Shown one piece after another: positions 57,103 to 64,000 of a stretch of DNA of 64,000 nt. The position numbers were made by a program, and so were the translations under genes. Location of the stretch: positions 992,001 through 1,056,000 of the forward strand of contig CBDFLS010000002.1 in assembly GCA_965249185.1 (NCBI GenBank). Reading direction: 5' to 3'. Below the pieces are notes generated by a model. That model made no database searches. It had not been told where the DNA came from and worked only from the letters and a program-made list of their open reading frames with translations. Position 1 is the first letter of the stretch, and each line of letters starts with the position of its first letter. The stretch comes from CBDFLS01 sp965249185. Its GTDB lineage: Bacteria > Chloroflexota > Dehalococcoidia > Lucifugimonadales > Australimonadaceae.

Positions 57103-58794
57103 TCAGCGGGCCGCCAACTGGGAGACGTTGTTCCGCAGGACGCGGCCGGGATAGGCCCCCGTGTGCTCGCCATTCTCGATCAGCACCTCGCCGTTGACCA
57201 CCGTGTAGTCGATGCCCTTGGCGAGCTGCTTCAGGCGAGGGCCGCCATCTGGAAGGTCGTGCATCACCTCCATCTCCTGAAGCCCGATGCCATCCGGGTC
57301 GAAGACCACCAGGTCCGCCGCCATGCCGGGCCTGATAAGCCCGCGGTCGTACATGCCCAGAAGGCCGGCCTGGTCGAAGGTGAGCTTGCGGACCGCGGCC
57401 TCCAGGGACATGACCCCCTTGTTCGCCACCCAGTGGCCCAGAAGGTAGGTGCTGGCGCCGTACCCGGGGTCGTAGGCCACGTGGGCACCGCTGTCCGAGA
57501 GGCCGATGACCGTGTAGGGGCTGTTGAGCAGCACCCGCATGGCGTCCTCGTCGCCGCCCATGACATGGGACACGAACCGGGTCTCCAGGTCCTCCTCCAA
57601 CGCCAGGTCCAGGAAGGCGTCGAGGACGTCCGCGCCACGCGTCTTGGCTATCTCGGCGACGCTCTTGCCCTTGAGGTCTGCGTTCTTCTCCAGGGCCGGC
57701 TTCGTGACGAACACCAGGTCCCAGCGGCGGTTGAAAAAGTCGTTACGCTCCATGGGCGTGTCCACCGCTTCCACGTGGAGCTGCCGCCTAATCTCCGGGT
57801 CTCTGAGATCGCGGAGCTTCGCCTCGTGGGCGCTATCCAGGACCCGCTGCCACGTGGGCAACTGATCGAAGAGCTGGCACTGCTTCAGCGTGAAGCGCTG
57901 GTCGGTGGGCCGGGTGGCCAGTTGGGGGAAAACCCGATTGCCCTCCCTTATCGACGCCTCCACACCGGCCAGCTTCTCCTTCCACTGCTCCGGGTCGGCC
58001 CACGTGTGGGCGATGCCGTGAAAGACGGGACGTCCGCTTACGCGATAGAGCTCTTCGCAGATCTCTATACCCGCGGAGCCGCACTGGATGACGCCGGCGC
58101 CGAACTCCCGGAGGACACCGGCCAGCGCTAAGACCTCGTCCAGGGAGGCCACGCTGCCGGGGAGCAGCTTGCCTCGAAGGTCGAAATGGCCTTGATTACG
58201 GGTGAAGGAGATGCCCGTGGAGCCCGCGGCCATGCCCTCCCGGATGACCTCCTTCATGGCCTCGATCTCCTCGGCGGTGGCCACTTCACGCTCCTGGGAG
58301 TCCTCCCCCATGACGTATCGTCGGACCGCCGAGTGCCCGATGAGATACCCCACGTTCACGCCCAGACGCCGGTCCATGGTGTCCAGGTACTCGCCGATGG
58401 TGCCCCAAGACCATTTGACACCAGCCTGCAGCGCTTCGATGGGGATCGCTTCCACCCGCGAGAGCATCTGGGCCAGGATGTACTGCTCCTCCACGCCCTC
58501 CCGGGCGGGCGCCAGCGACATGGAACAGTTGCCGAAAACCACCGTGGTCACCCCGTGGTAACAGGAGTAGGTGCAAAGCGGGTCCCAGATCACCTGGGCG
58601 TCGAAGTGGGTGTGGTTGTCAATGAAACCGGGCGCGATGACGTGCCCGCCCGCATCGATGGTGCGCAGGGCCTCACCTTCGAGCCTCCCGACCTCCACGA
58701 TCCGACCGTCCTTCACCCCCACGTCGCCGGTGTAGGAGGGCATGCCCGAGCCGTCTACCACACGCCCGTTCCGTATCAACAGATCGTAAGTCAT
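57103..58794 (-). CDS. D-aminoacylase / N-acyl-D-amino-acid deacylase family amidohydrolase
   Basis: A 563-residue amidohydrolase. An N-terminal beta sandwich (LLIRNGRVVDGSGMPSYTGDVGVKDGRIVEVG) leads to the HxH site APGFIDNHTHFD (about residues 56-67), the conserved Cys in TTVVFGNCSMSLAP, and the late Asp in VIGLSDSGAHVAYDPGYG. RPGMAADLVVFDPD is the usual C-terminal return of the sandwich. Members hydrolyse N-acyl-D-amino acids, dihydropyrimidines or lactam-like amides. ATG 58794 has GGAGG 5 nt upstream; ATG 58797 is too close. Paralogous to the gene at 62817. Confidence 0.88.
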   Translation of the reverse strand: MTYDLLIRNGRVVDGSGMPSYTGDVGVKDGRIVEVGRLEGEALRTIDAGGHVIAPGFIDNHTHFDAQVIWDPLCTYSCYHGVTTVVFGNCSMSLAPAREGVEEQYILAQMLSRVEAIPIEALQAGVKWSWGTIGEYLDTMDRRLGVNVGYLIGHSAVRRYVMGEDSQEREVATAEEIEAMKEVIREGMAAGSTGISFTRNQGHFDLRGKLLPGSVASLDEVLALAGVLREFGAGVIQCGSAGIEICEELYRVSGRPVFHGIAHTWADPEQWKEKLAGVEASIREGNRVFPQLATRPTDQRFTLKQCQLFDQLPTWQRVLDSAHEAKLRDLRDPEIRRQLHVEAVDTPMERNDFFNRRWDLVFVTKPALEKNADLKGKSVAEIAKTRGADVLDAFLDLALEEDLETRFVSHVMGGDEDAMRVLLNSPYTVIGLSDSGAHVAYDPGYGASTYLLGHWVANKGVMSLEAAVRKLTFDQAGLLGMYDRGLIRPGMAADLVVFDPDGIGLQEMEVMHDLPDGGPRLKQLAKGIDYTVVNGEVLIENGEHTGAYPGRVLRNNVSQLAAR

Positions 58795-58919
58795 CATTAC
58801 CTCCGCTCACCCGGCATAATTCCTAATGTCTCAACCGCCGGCTGCTCACCGGAGCGCCCCCGCCGACGACGATGGACGCTAAGCTACGCCGGAGCGCGCC
58901 CACTGTCAACACGGTGCGC

Positions 58920-60191
58920 CTACCGTGGCTGGAAGGGCGTCCCGATGCACTCCTCCGCCACCCGGCGCCCCGTCTCTCGCAGAAGGCGGCGGTCCTCCTC
59001 CGGCGTGGGCGCTGGAGGAACACGCAGCACCCGGTCGTGGGAGTAGGTGGGTATGACGCCATCGCCGCCGTGGGCGACGCCCGGCGGGTCCTCGCCCTTT
59101 TGGACCGCTCGGATGCCGCGCCGGACCAGACCCCGGAGCATGATGACGCCCCGGTCGGTGGTCGCCAGGTGCTCCAGGGCATGCACGGCGATGGGCCGCT
59201 GGCTGGTCTGGGCGTCGTAGTCGCCGGGCGTGCGCCGTCGCTCATCGTAGGAGCGCTCCACCGTCTGGCCGAAGCCGCCACCCCGCTTCAGCTCGCTGCC
59301 CTCGCGGGCGCGCACGAAGCCGATCCGTATCGTGTTCGTGTCGTCCACCGGCACCGCCCACGAAGTGATGGTGGGACGGTTCCCATCCCGCCCCTCAACG
59401 TCCTCGCCCAAGTCAGTGCCCTGGTTGATGGCCGGCAGGATGAAATCGCTGATGGAGACCCATACGATCTCGCCCACCCGCCGGGTGTCGATGTAGACCA
59501 TTCCCAGCGGGCTCTCCATGTAGTCCAGCTCGCCAGGCAGAGCGAAATCGCCGGTGAACTCATCGTTGCCGTGGATGGTGTGGAGAAAGTGAAAATGCGC
59601 CGGGTCCATGGCGTTCTCCCGGACCTGCAGCCAGTTGCAGGGCAGAAAGCGGGCCACGCCGGCCCCGTGCTGATAGTCCGGCAGGCCGTACGTGTCGAAG
59701 ATGGGGAAGACGGGGCGCTTGTCCGGCGGGCCCATGTAGGCGAACACCAACCCGCCGTACTCGTGGGTGGGGTACGCGCCGTGGCAGAGCCGGTCCTTCA
59801 GCGTGCTCTCGGCCGGCTCGCCGGGCGTCTCCAGAATCCTGCCGTCCACGTCGTAGAGCCACGCGTGGTAGCAGCAACGGATGCCCCGCTCCTCTATCTG
59901 GGCGAACTCCAGCGACGTGCCCCGGTGGGAGCAGTGGAGCTCCAGGAGCCCTATTTGGCCGGAGCGGTCGCGGAACACCACCAGGTCCTCGCCCAGGATG
60001 CGGATGGCCACGGGCAGGTCCTTCAGCTCGTCCGACACGAGCACCGGGAGCCAGAAGCGGCGGAACCACTCGCCGGCGGGCGTGCCGGGGCCCACGTGGG
60101 TGAGCTCGGCGTCCTCGGAGGGCGCCTGGTTCTGCAGGTACCCGCCGTAGGGAACGGTGAGGAAGAGGGAATTTGTTGTTGAATCGGGCAT
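58920..60191 (-). CDS. Rieske (2Fe-2S) aromatic ring-hydroxylating oxygenase, copy 1
   Basis: A 423-residue oxygenase alpha subunit. The Rieske cluster site is CSHRGTSLEF followed by CCYHAW (Cys-x-His, 16-18 residues, Cys-x2-His; residues about 86-110). The mononuclear iron site is NAMDPAHFHFLH. Homology is to vanillate/phthalate-type oxygenases that work with a separate reductase; none is in the window. It is third of three tandem paralogues, 4 nt after copy 2. The ligand-facing C-terminal domain differs most among the copies, suggesting different substrates. Confidence 0.9.
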   Translation of the reverse strand: MPDSTTNSLFLTVPYGGYLQNQAPSEDAELTHVGPGTPAGEWFRRFWLPVLVSDELKDLPVAIRILGEDLVVFRDRSGQIGLLELHCSHRGTSLEFAQIEERGIRCCYHAWLYDVDGRILETPGEPAESTLKDRLCHGAYPTHEYGGLVFAYMGPPDKRPVFPIFDTYGLPDYQHGAGVARFLPCNWLQVRENAMDPAHFHFLHTIHGNDEFTGDFALPGELDYMESPLGMVYIDTRRVGEIVWVSISDFILPAINQGTDLGEDVEGRDGNRPTITSWAVPVDDTNTIRIGFVRAREGSELKRGGGFGQTVERSYDERRRTPGDYDAQTSQRPIAVHALEHLATTDRGVIMLRGLVRRGIRAVQKGEDPPGVAHGGDGVIPTYSHDRVLRVPPAPTPEEDRRLLRETGRRVAEECIGTPFQPR

Positions 60192-60195
60192 CTGG

Positions 60196-61473
60196 CTAGA
60201 CCCGCGCGAGCTCCTTGATGCGTTCCTCCGCCACTCTCCGCCCAGTGTCCCTTAACAGCGCTCTGTCGTCCTCCGACGTAGACGCCGGGGGAATGCGCAC
60301 CACCCGCTCGTGGGAGTAGGTGGGGGTGACCGCTCCATCGCTCCAACCGACGCCCTGCGGGTCCTCGCCGTTCCGCACTGCCCGGACGCCACGTCGGATG
60401 ATGTTCCTCATCATGATCACGCCACGGTCGGTGGTGGCCAGGTGCTCCATCGCATGGACCGCTATGGGCCGCTGGCTCGTCTGGGCGTCATAGTCGCCGG
60501 GCACCCGCTGCCGCTCCTCGTAGGGCCGGTCCGCCGTCTGGCCCGAAAGCGTATTGTGCTCGATCTCCACACCCTCGGGAGCATAATAGAAGCCGAGCTG
60601 CACGGTGTGGGTGTCATCTACAGGCACCGCCCATAGAGTTATCGTGGGCCGCACCGCTCGATCGGGTTCGCGCTGTGCAATCTTTTCATCGAGCGCACAG
60701 CCCTGGTGAATCGTTGGGGGGATCAGGTCGCCCGTCCGCACCCACACGAGGTCTCCCAGCCTTCGCGTACTGATGTAGACCATGCCGGCGGGAGTCTCCA
60801 TGAAATCCAGCTCGTCATCCAGACCGAAGTCCTCACTAAACCCGATGTTGCCGGGCATGGCATGGAGAAAGTGCAAATGCGCCGGGTCCATGACATTGTC
60901 CCGGTGCTGAAGCCAGTTGCAGGGCCACAGGCCCTGGACCGCCGCCTCCGTATGGTATCCGGGCGTCTCGTACGTATCGAACATGGGAAAGGCGGGGCGC
61001 TTGTCCGGCGGGCCCATGTAGGCGAACACCAGCCCCTTGTACTCGTGGGTGGGGTAAGCGCCGTGGCAGAGCCGGTCCTTCAGCGTGCTCTCCGCCGGCT
61101 CGCCGGGCGTCTCCAGAATCCTGCCGTCCACGTCGTAGAGCCACGCGTGGTAGCAGCAGCGGATGCCCCGCTCCTCTATCTGGCCGAACTCCAGCGACGT
61201 GCCCCGGTGCGAGCAGTGGAGCTCCAGGAGCCCTATTTGGCCGGAGCGGTCGCGGAACACCACCAGGTCCTCGCTCAGAATGCGGACGGCCACGGGCAGG
61301 TCCTTCAGCTCGTCTGACACGAGCACCGGGAGCCAGAAGCGGCGGAACCACTCGCCGGCGGGCGTGCCGGGGCCCACGTGGGTGAGCTCGGCGTCCTCGG
61401 AGGGCGCCTGGTTGTGCAGGTACCCGCCGTAGGGAACGTTGAGGAAGGGGGGATTTGTCGCTGAACTGGGCAT
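60196..61473 (-). CDS. Rieske (2Fe-2S) aromatic ring-hydroxylating oxygenase, copy 2
   Basis: A 425-residue paralogue: CSHRGTSLEF...CCYHAW Rieske motif, iron site NVMDPAHLHFLH. The N-terminal 200 residues are nearly the same as in copy 1 (NAPSEDAELTHVGPGTPAGEWFRRFWLPVL), while the rest diverges (AQREPDRAVRPTITLWAVPVDDTHTVQLGFYYAPEG). ATG 61473 (MPSSATNPPF) lies 4 nt after copy 3's stop; longer frames run into copy 3 and are not real. Middle gene of the tandem array. Confidence 0.9.
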   Translation of the reverse strand: MPSSATNPPFLNVPYGGYLHNQAPSEDAELTHVGPGTPAGEWFRRFWLPVLVSDELKDLPVAVRILSEDLVVFRDRSGQIGLLELHCSHRGTSLEFGQIEERGIRCCYHAWLYDVDGRILETPGEPAESTLKDRLCHGAYPTHEYKGLVFAYMGPPDKRPAFPMFDTYETPGYHTEAAVQGLWPCNWLQHRDNVMDPAHLHFLHAMPGNIGFSEDFGLDDELDFMETPAGMVYISTRRLGDLVWVRTGDLIPPTIHQGCALDEKIAQREPDRAVRPTITLWAVPVDDTHTVQLGFYYAPEGVEIEHNTLSGQTADRPYEERQRVPGDYDAQTSQRPIAVHAMEHLATTDRGVIMMRNIIRRGVRAVRNGEDPQGVGWSDGAVTPTYSHERVVRIPPASTSEDDRALLRDTGRRVAEERIKELARV

Positions 61474-61477
61474 CCTG

Positions 61478-62791
61478 CTAAGCCTGAGCGAGCTGGCTGA
61501 TGTACTCTTCGGTCGTTCTCCGCGCGATGTCCCGCATGAGCCGTAAGTCCTCATTCGGCGTCGGCGCCGGGGGAACGCGGAGCACGCGGTCGTGGGAATA
61601 GGTGGGGACCACCGCGCCCTCCCGGCGGGTGACGCCCACGGGGTCCTCGCCGCTCCGGACCGCCCGGATACCGCGCCGGACCATGTTCCGCAGCATGATC
61701 ACCCCTCGGTCGGTGGTGGCCAGGTGCTCCATCGAATGCGCGGCGATGGGCCGCTGGCTCACCTGAGAGTCGTGGTCGCTGGGCACCCGCTGGCGCTGCT
61801 CGTAGCTACGTTTCATCTCGTTGGGGGCGAAACCACGGTCGCGGCTGCGGTCCTCGTGCTCGTGAGCGTACCAGAAGCCGATGTGCATGGTGCTGGTATC
61901 GTCCACCGGCACCGTCCACCACGTGGTCCAGGGCGCGCGGTCGAAAGCGCCCCGCTGCTCGACCGGCTCCGCCGGGTCGCAGGCCTGGTTGATATTCGGC
62001 GGGATGTAATCGGACACCCGCACCCACACCAGCCCGCCGTGCCTGCGCGTGTCGATGCACACCATGCCGATGGGCGTCTCCAGATAGTCGAAAACCCCCA
62101 TCTCCTCATACGCGTCACCGAAGAAGCTGTTCCCCGGCAGCCGGTGGAGCAGGCTGATATGCGCCGGGTCCATGGCGTTCTCCCGGACCTGCAGCCAGTT
62201 GCACGGCCAGACACTGAGCGCGTGGGTGAATAGGCGTCCTTTCATCTGCTCGGGCGTCACCGAATAGGTATCCAAGATGGGAAAGGCGGGGCGCTTGTCC
62301 GGCGGGCCCATATAGGCGAACACCAGCCCCTTGTACTCCAGCGTGGGGTACGCGCCGTGGCAGAGCCGGTCCTTCAGCGTGCTCTCGGCGGGCTCGCCGG
62401 GCGTCTCCAAGATTCTTCCGTCCACGTCGTAGAGCCATGCGTGGTAGCAGCAGCGGATGCCCCGCTCCTCTATCTGGGCGAACTCCAGCGACGTGCCTCG
62501 ATGGGAGCAGTGGAGCTCCAGGAGCCCTATTTGGCCGGAGCGGTCGCGGAAGAGCACAAGGTCCTCGCCCAGGACGCGGACGGCCACGGGCAGGTCCTTC
62601 AGTTCGTCCGCGACGGCGACGGGGTGCCAGAAGCGGCGGAGCCACTCGCCGCCGGGGGTGCCGGGGCCCACGTGGGTGAGCTCGGCGTCCTCGGAGGGCG
62701 CCTGGCTGTGCAGGTACCCGCCATAGGGAACGTTGAGGAGGGGGGCGCTGCCCGCCACGGTGCCGCCCGCTTTCCGTTGGACTTGCGTCAT
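61478..62791 (-). CDS. Rieske (2Fe-2S) aromatic ring-hydroxylating oxygenase, copy 3
   Basis: A 437-residue paralogue: Rieske motif CSHRGTSLEF...CCYHAW, iron site NAMDPAHISLLH, with a small insert before it (VTPEQMKGRLFTHALSVWPCNWL). It is the most divergent of the three (about VEQRGAFDRAPWTTWWTVPVDDTSTMHIGFWYAHEHE). GGAGG precedes ATG 62791. First of the oxygenase array; 25 nt after the D-aminoacylase-like gene, so all four probably share a transcript. Confidence 0.9.
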   Translation of the reverse strand: MTQVQRKAGGTVAGSAPLLNVPYGGYLHSQAPSEDAELTHVGPGTPGGEWLRRFWHPVAVADELKDLPVAVRVLGEDLVLFRDRSGQIGLLELHCSHRGTSLEFAQIEERGIRCCYHAWLYDVDGRILETPGEPAESTLKDRLCHGAYPTLEYKGLVFAYMGPPDKRPAFPILDTYSVTPEQMKGRLFTHALSVWPCNWLQVRENAMDPAHISLLHRLPGNSFFGDAYEEMGVFDYLETPIGMVCIDTRRHGGLVWVRVSDYIPPNINQACDPAEPVEQRGAFDRAPWTTWWTVPVDDTSTMHIGFWYAHEHEDRSRDRGFAPNEMKRSYEQRQRVPSDHDSQVSQRPIAAHSMEHLATTDRGVIMLRNMVRRGIRAVRSGEDPVGVTRREGAVVPTYSHDRVLRVPPAPTPNEDLRLMRDIARRTTEEYISQLAQA

Positions 62792-62816
62792 TGCCGCCTC
62801 CGCCGGAGGCGCCGGC

Positions 62817-64000
62817 TCAGCGTGCCACCGGCGTTCGATAGGCGCTGTTCCGCATCACGCGGCCCGGATAGGCCCCGGTATGCTCGCCCCGCTCGATCAG
62901 CATCTCGCCGTTGACCACCGTCCACTCGACCCCTCGGGAGACCTGCTTGATACGGGGGGCCCCTCCGGGAAGGTCGTTCACCTCCACCATCTCCTCGAGA
63001 TCGATGGTATCGGGGTCGAAGACCACCAGGTCCGCCGCCATGCCTGGCCTGATAAGCCCGCGGTCGTGGATGCCGAAGATGGAAGCGGGGTCGAAGGTGA
63101 GCTTGCGCACCCCCTGCTCCAGCGACATGATCCGCTCGTCGCCCACCCAGCGCCGCAGGAAGTAGGTGCTGAAGCCGTAGCCGGGGTCGTAGACGACGTG
63201 CGCGCCGCTATCGGAGAGGCCCATAACCACCAGGGGGCTGTTGAGCAGCGTCCGCATGGCCACTTCGTCGGCGCCCGCCACCTGCTCCAGGACGAAGCCG
63301 GTCTGTAGGTCCTCCTCGACCGAAAGGTCGAGAAAGACATCGATGATGCCGGCCCCTCGCTCCGCCGCGATCTCAGCGATGCTCTTTCCCTTGAGTCCGG
63401 CGTTCTTCTCCAGGACCGGCCGGGTGACGAACATCCGGTCCCATCGCTTCGTGAAGAAGGTGTACGGTAGCGGGTCGCCCTCCACCGCCTCCTCGTGGAG
63501 CTGCTTCCGGAGCGCCGGGTCCCGGAGGGCGCGCAGCTTCTCCTGACTGGACCCTCGCATGATGGGCCCCCAGGTGGGCAGCGCGTTGAAGAGCTCACAG
63601 TTCAGCATGGTGAACCGCTGGTCCACGGGCCGCGGGCTGAGCATCGGCAGGGCCTGGTTGCCGCGTCTGACCGTCTCTTCCACGAAGGCCAGGTGCTCCT
63701 TCCACGCGTCCGGCTCGCTGCTCAACGGAGTGATGGAGATGTAGGTCACCGGGCGTCCGCTCACCTGGAAGAGCTTGGTGCAAAAATCCCCACTCAGCTC
63801 AAGCGGCGTCCCGCCGTCGAGCTGGATGACGCCGGTGCCGAACTCCCGCAGGACGGCGGCCAGCGCGAAGATCTCCTCCGTGGACGCCACCTGAGCGGGC
63901 ATGAGCTTCTCGCCGGGGTTCTTGAAGCCCCGGCTGCGGCTGAAGGAGATGCCCAGGGCGCCCGAGGCCATGCCCTCGCGGACCACCCCCGCCATCGCCT
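62817..64000 (-). CDS. D-aminoacylase family amidohydrolase, N-terminus cut by window edge
   Basis: The frame is open to the end of the window; about 394 residues are visible, corresponding to the C-terminal two thirds of the paralogue at 57103-58794. Shared elements are REGMASGALGISFSRSRGF, FTMLNCELFNALPTW, VMGLSDSGAHVVYDPGYGFSTY (catalytic Asp) and RGLIRPGMAADLVVFDPD. The HxH metal site lies outside the window. It heads the cluster deacylase-Rieske3-Rieske2-Rieske1-deacylase-amidohydrolase, which suggests a pathway that both hydroxylates and hydrolyses an amide-bearing or heterocyclic compound. Confidence 0.88.
   Translation of the reverse strand, partial: AMAGVVREGMASGALGISFSRSRGFKNPGEKLMPAQVASTEEIFALAAVLREFGTGVIQLDGGTPLELSGDFCTKLFQVSGRPVTYISITPLSSEPDAWKEHLAFVEETVRRGNQALPMLSPRPVDQRFTMLNCELFNALPTWGPIMRGSSQEKLRALRDPALRKQLHEEAVEGDPLPYTFFTKRWDRMFVTRPVLEKNAGLKGKSIAEIAAERGAGIIDVFLDLSVEEDLQTGFVLEQVAGADEVAMRTLLNSPLVVMGLSDSGAHVVYDPGYGFSTYFLRRWVGDERIMSLEQGVRKLTFDPASIFGIHDRGLIRPGMAADLVVFDPDTIDLEEMVEVNDLPGGAPRIKQVSRGVEWTVVNGEMLIERGEHTGAYPGRVMRNSAYRTPVAR

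Overview
This is a high-GC bacterial chromosome segment. The gene mix suggests a Chloroflexota lineage of the Dehalococcoidia/SAR202 kind: stacked paralogues of catabolic enzymes (three Rieske oxygenases, two D-aminoacylase-type amidohydrolases, two acetolactate-synthase-like enzymes, two SDRs, two DUF1989 proteins), a tandem-domain ThyX, and many short dispersed intergenic repeats. That placement is inference from gene content; no rRNA or marker phylogeny is possible here.

Layout. 1-2.2 kb: the end of polA, a repeat-bearing spacer, a TauE/SafE-type exporter and a DUF1989 protein. 2.3-13.5 kb: a mobile region. It holds an IS3 element with an A7 frameshift site, two near-identical inverted 1,768-bp IS1380-type copies bracketing a glycine betaine/proline-type ABC transporter (a composite-transposon-like block, 4281-11767), and an IS1595 element with a 7-bp target duplication. 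Insertions truncate a trypsin-like protease and an epoxide-hydrolase-like gene and split a small ORF. 13.9-26.8 kb: housekeeping genes (DEAD-box helicase, gatA/gatC, a DrrAB-like ABC exporter, ornithine-cyclodeaminase homologue, dinB, 2-hydroxyacid dehydrogenase, HU, thiD). A sodium:solute symporter and thiD lie behind a clear TPP riboswitch with promoter and terminator.

27-42.5 kb: a secreted membrane-anchored protein, tandem ThyX, two TPP-dependent enzymes, a complete pyruvate/2-oxoacid dehydrogenase operon (lpd, E1 alpha, E1 beta, E2), an apparently leaderless hypothetical gene, two SDRs, a DUF4234 protein, and a B12-binding mutase subunit beside methylmalonyl-CoA epimerase. 42.5-43.1 kb: a two-gene unit of special interest. 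A small MerT-like three-helix membrane protein carries two consecutive in-frame TGA codons exactly where MerT has its membrane Cys-Cys pair. It is followed 27 nt later by a GDCCVxC-type Cys-rich protein. I read it as a candidate di-selenocysteine metal or metalloid transporter.

43.4-53 kb: a second DUF1989 protein, an asparaginase-like protein, two MFS transporters, an ABC-F ATPase, sucCD and tRNA-Ser(TGA). 53.0-53.8 kb has no gene but contains a consensus promoter, strongly paired sequence, three tandem 25-26-bp repeats and a strong terminator, so it is a candidate structured RNA. 53.8-64 kb: two convergent catabolic clusters separated by a bidirectional terminator. The plus strand has an amidohydrolase and a cupin. 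The minus strand has a D-aminoacylase-like enzyme (cut by the window edge), three tandem Rieske oxygenases, a second D-aminoacylase-like enzyme and an amidohydrolase.
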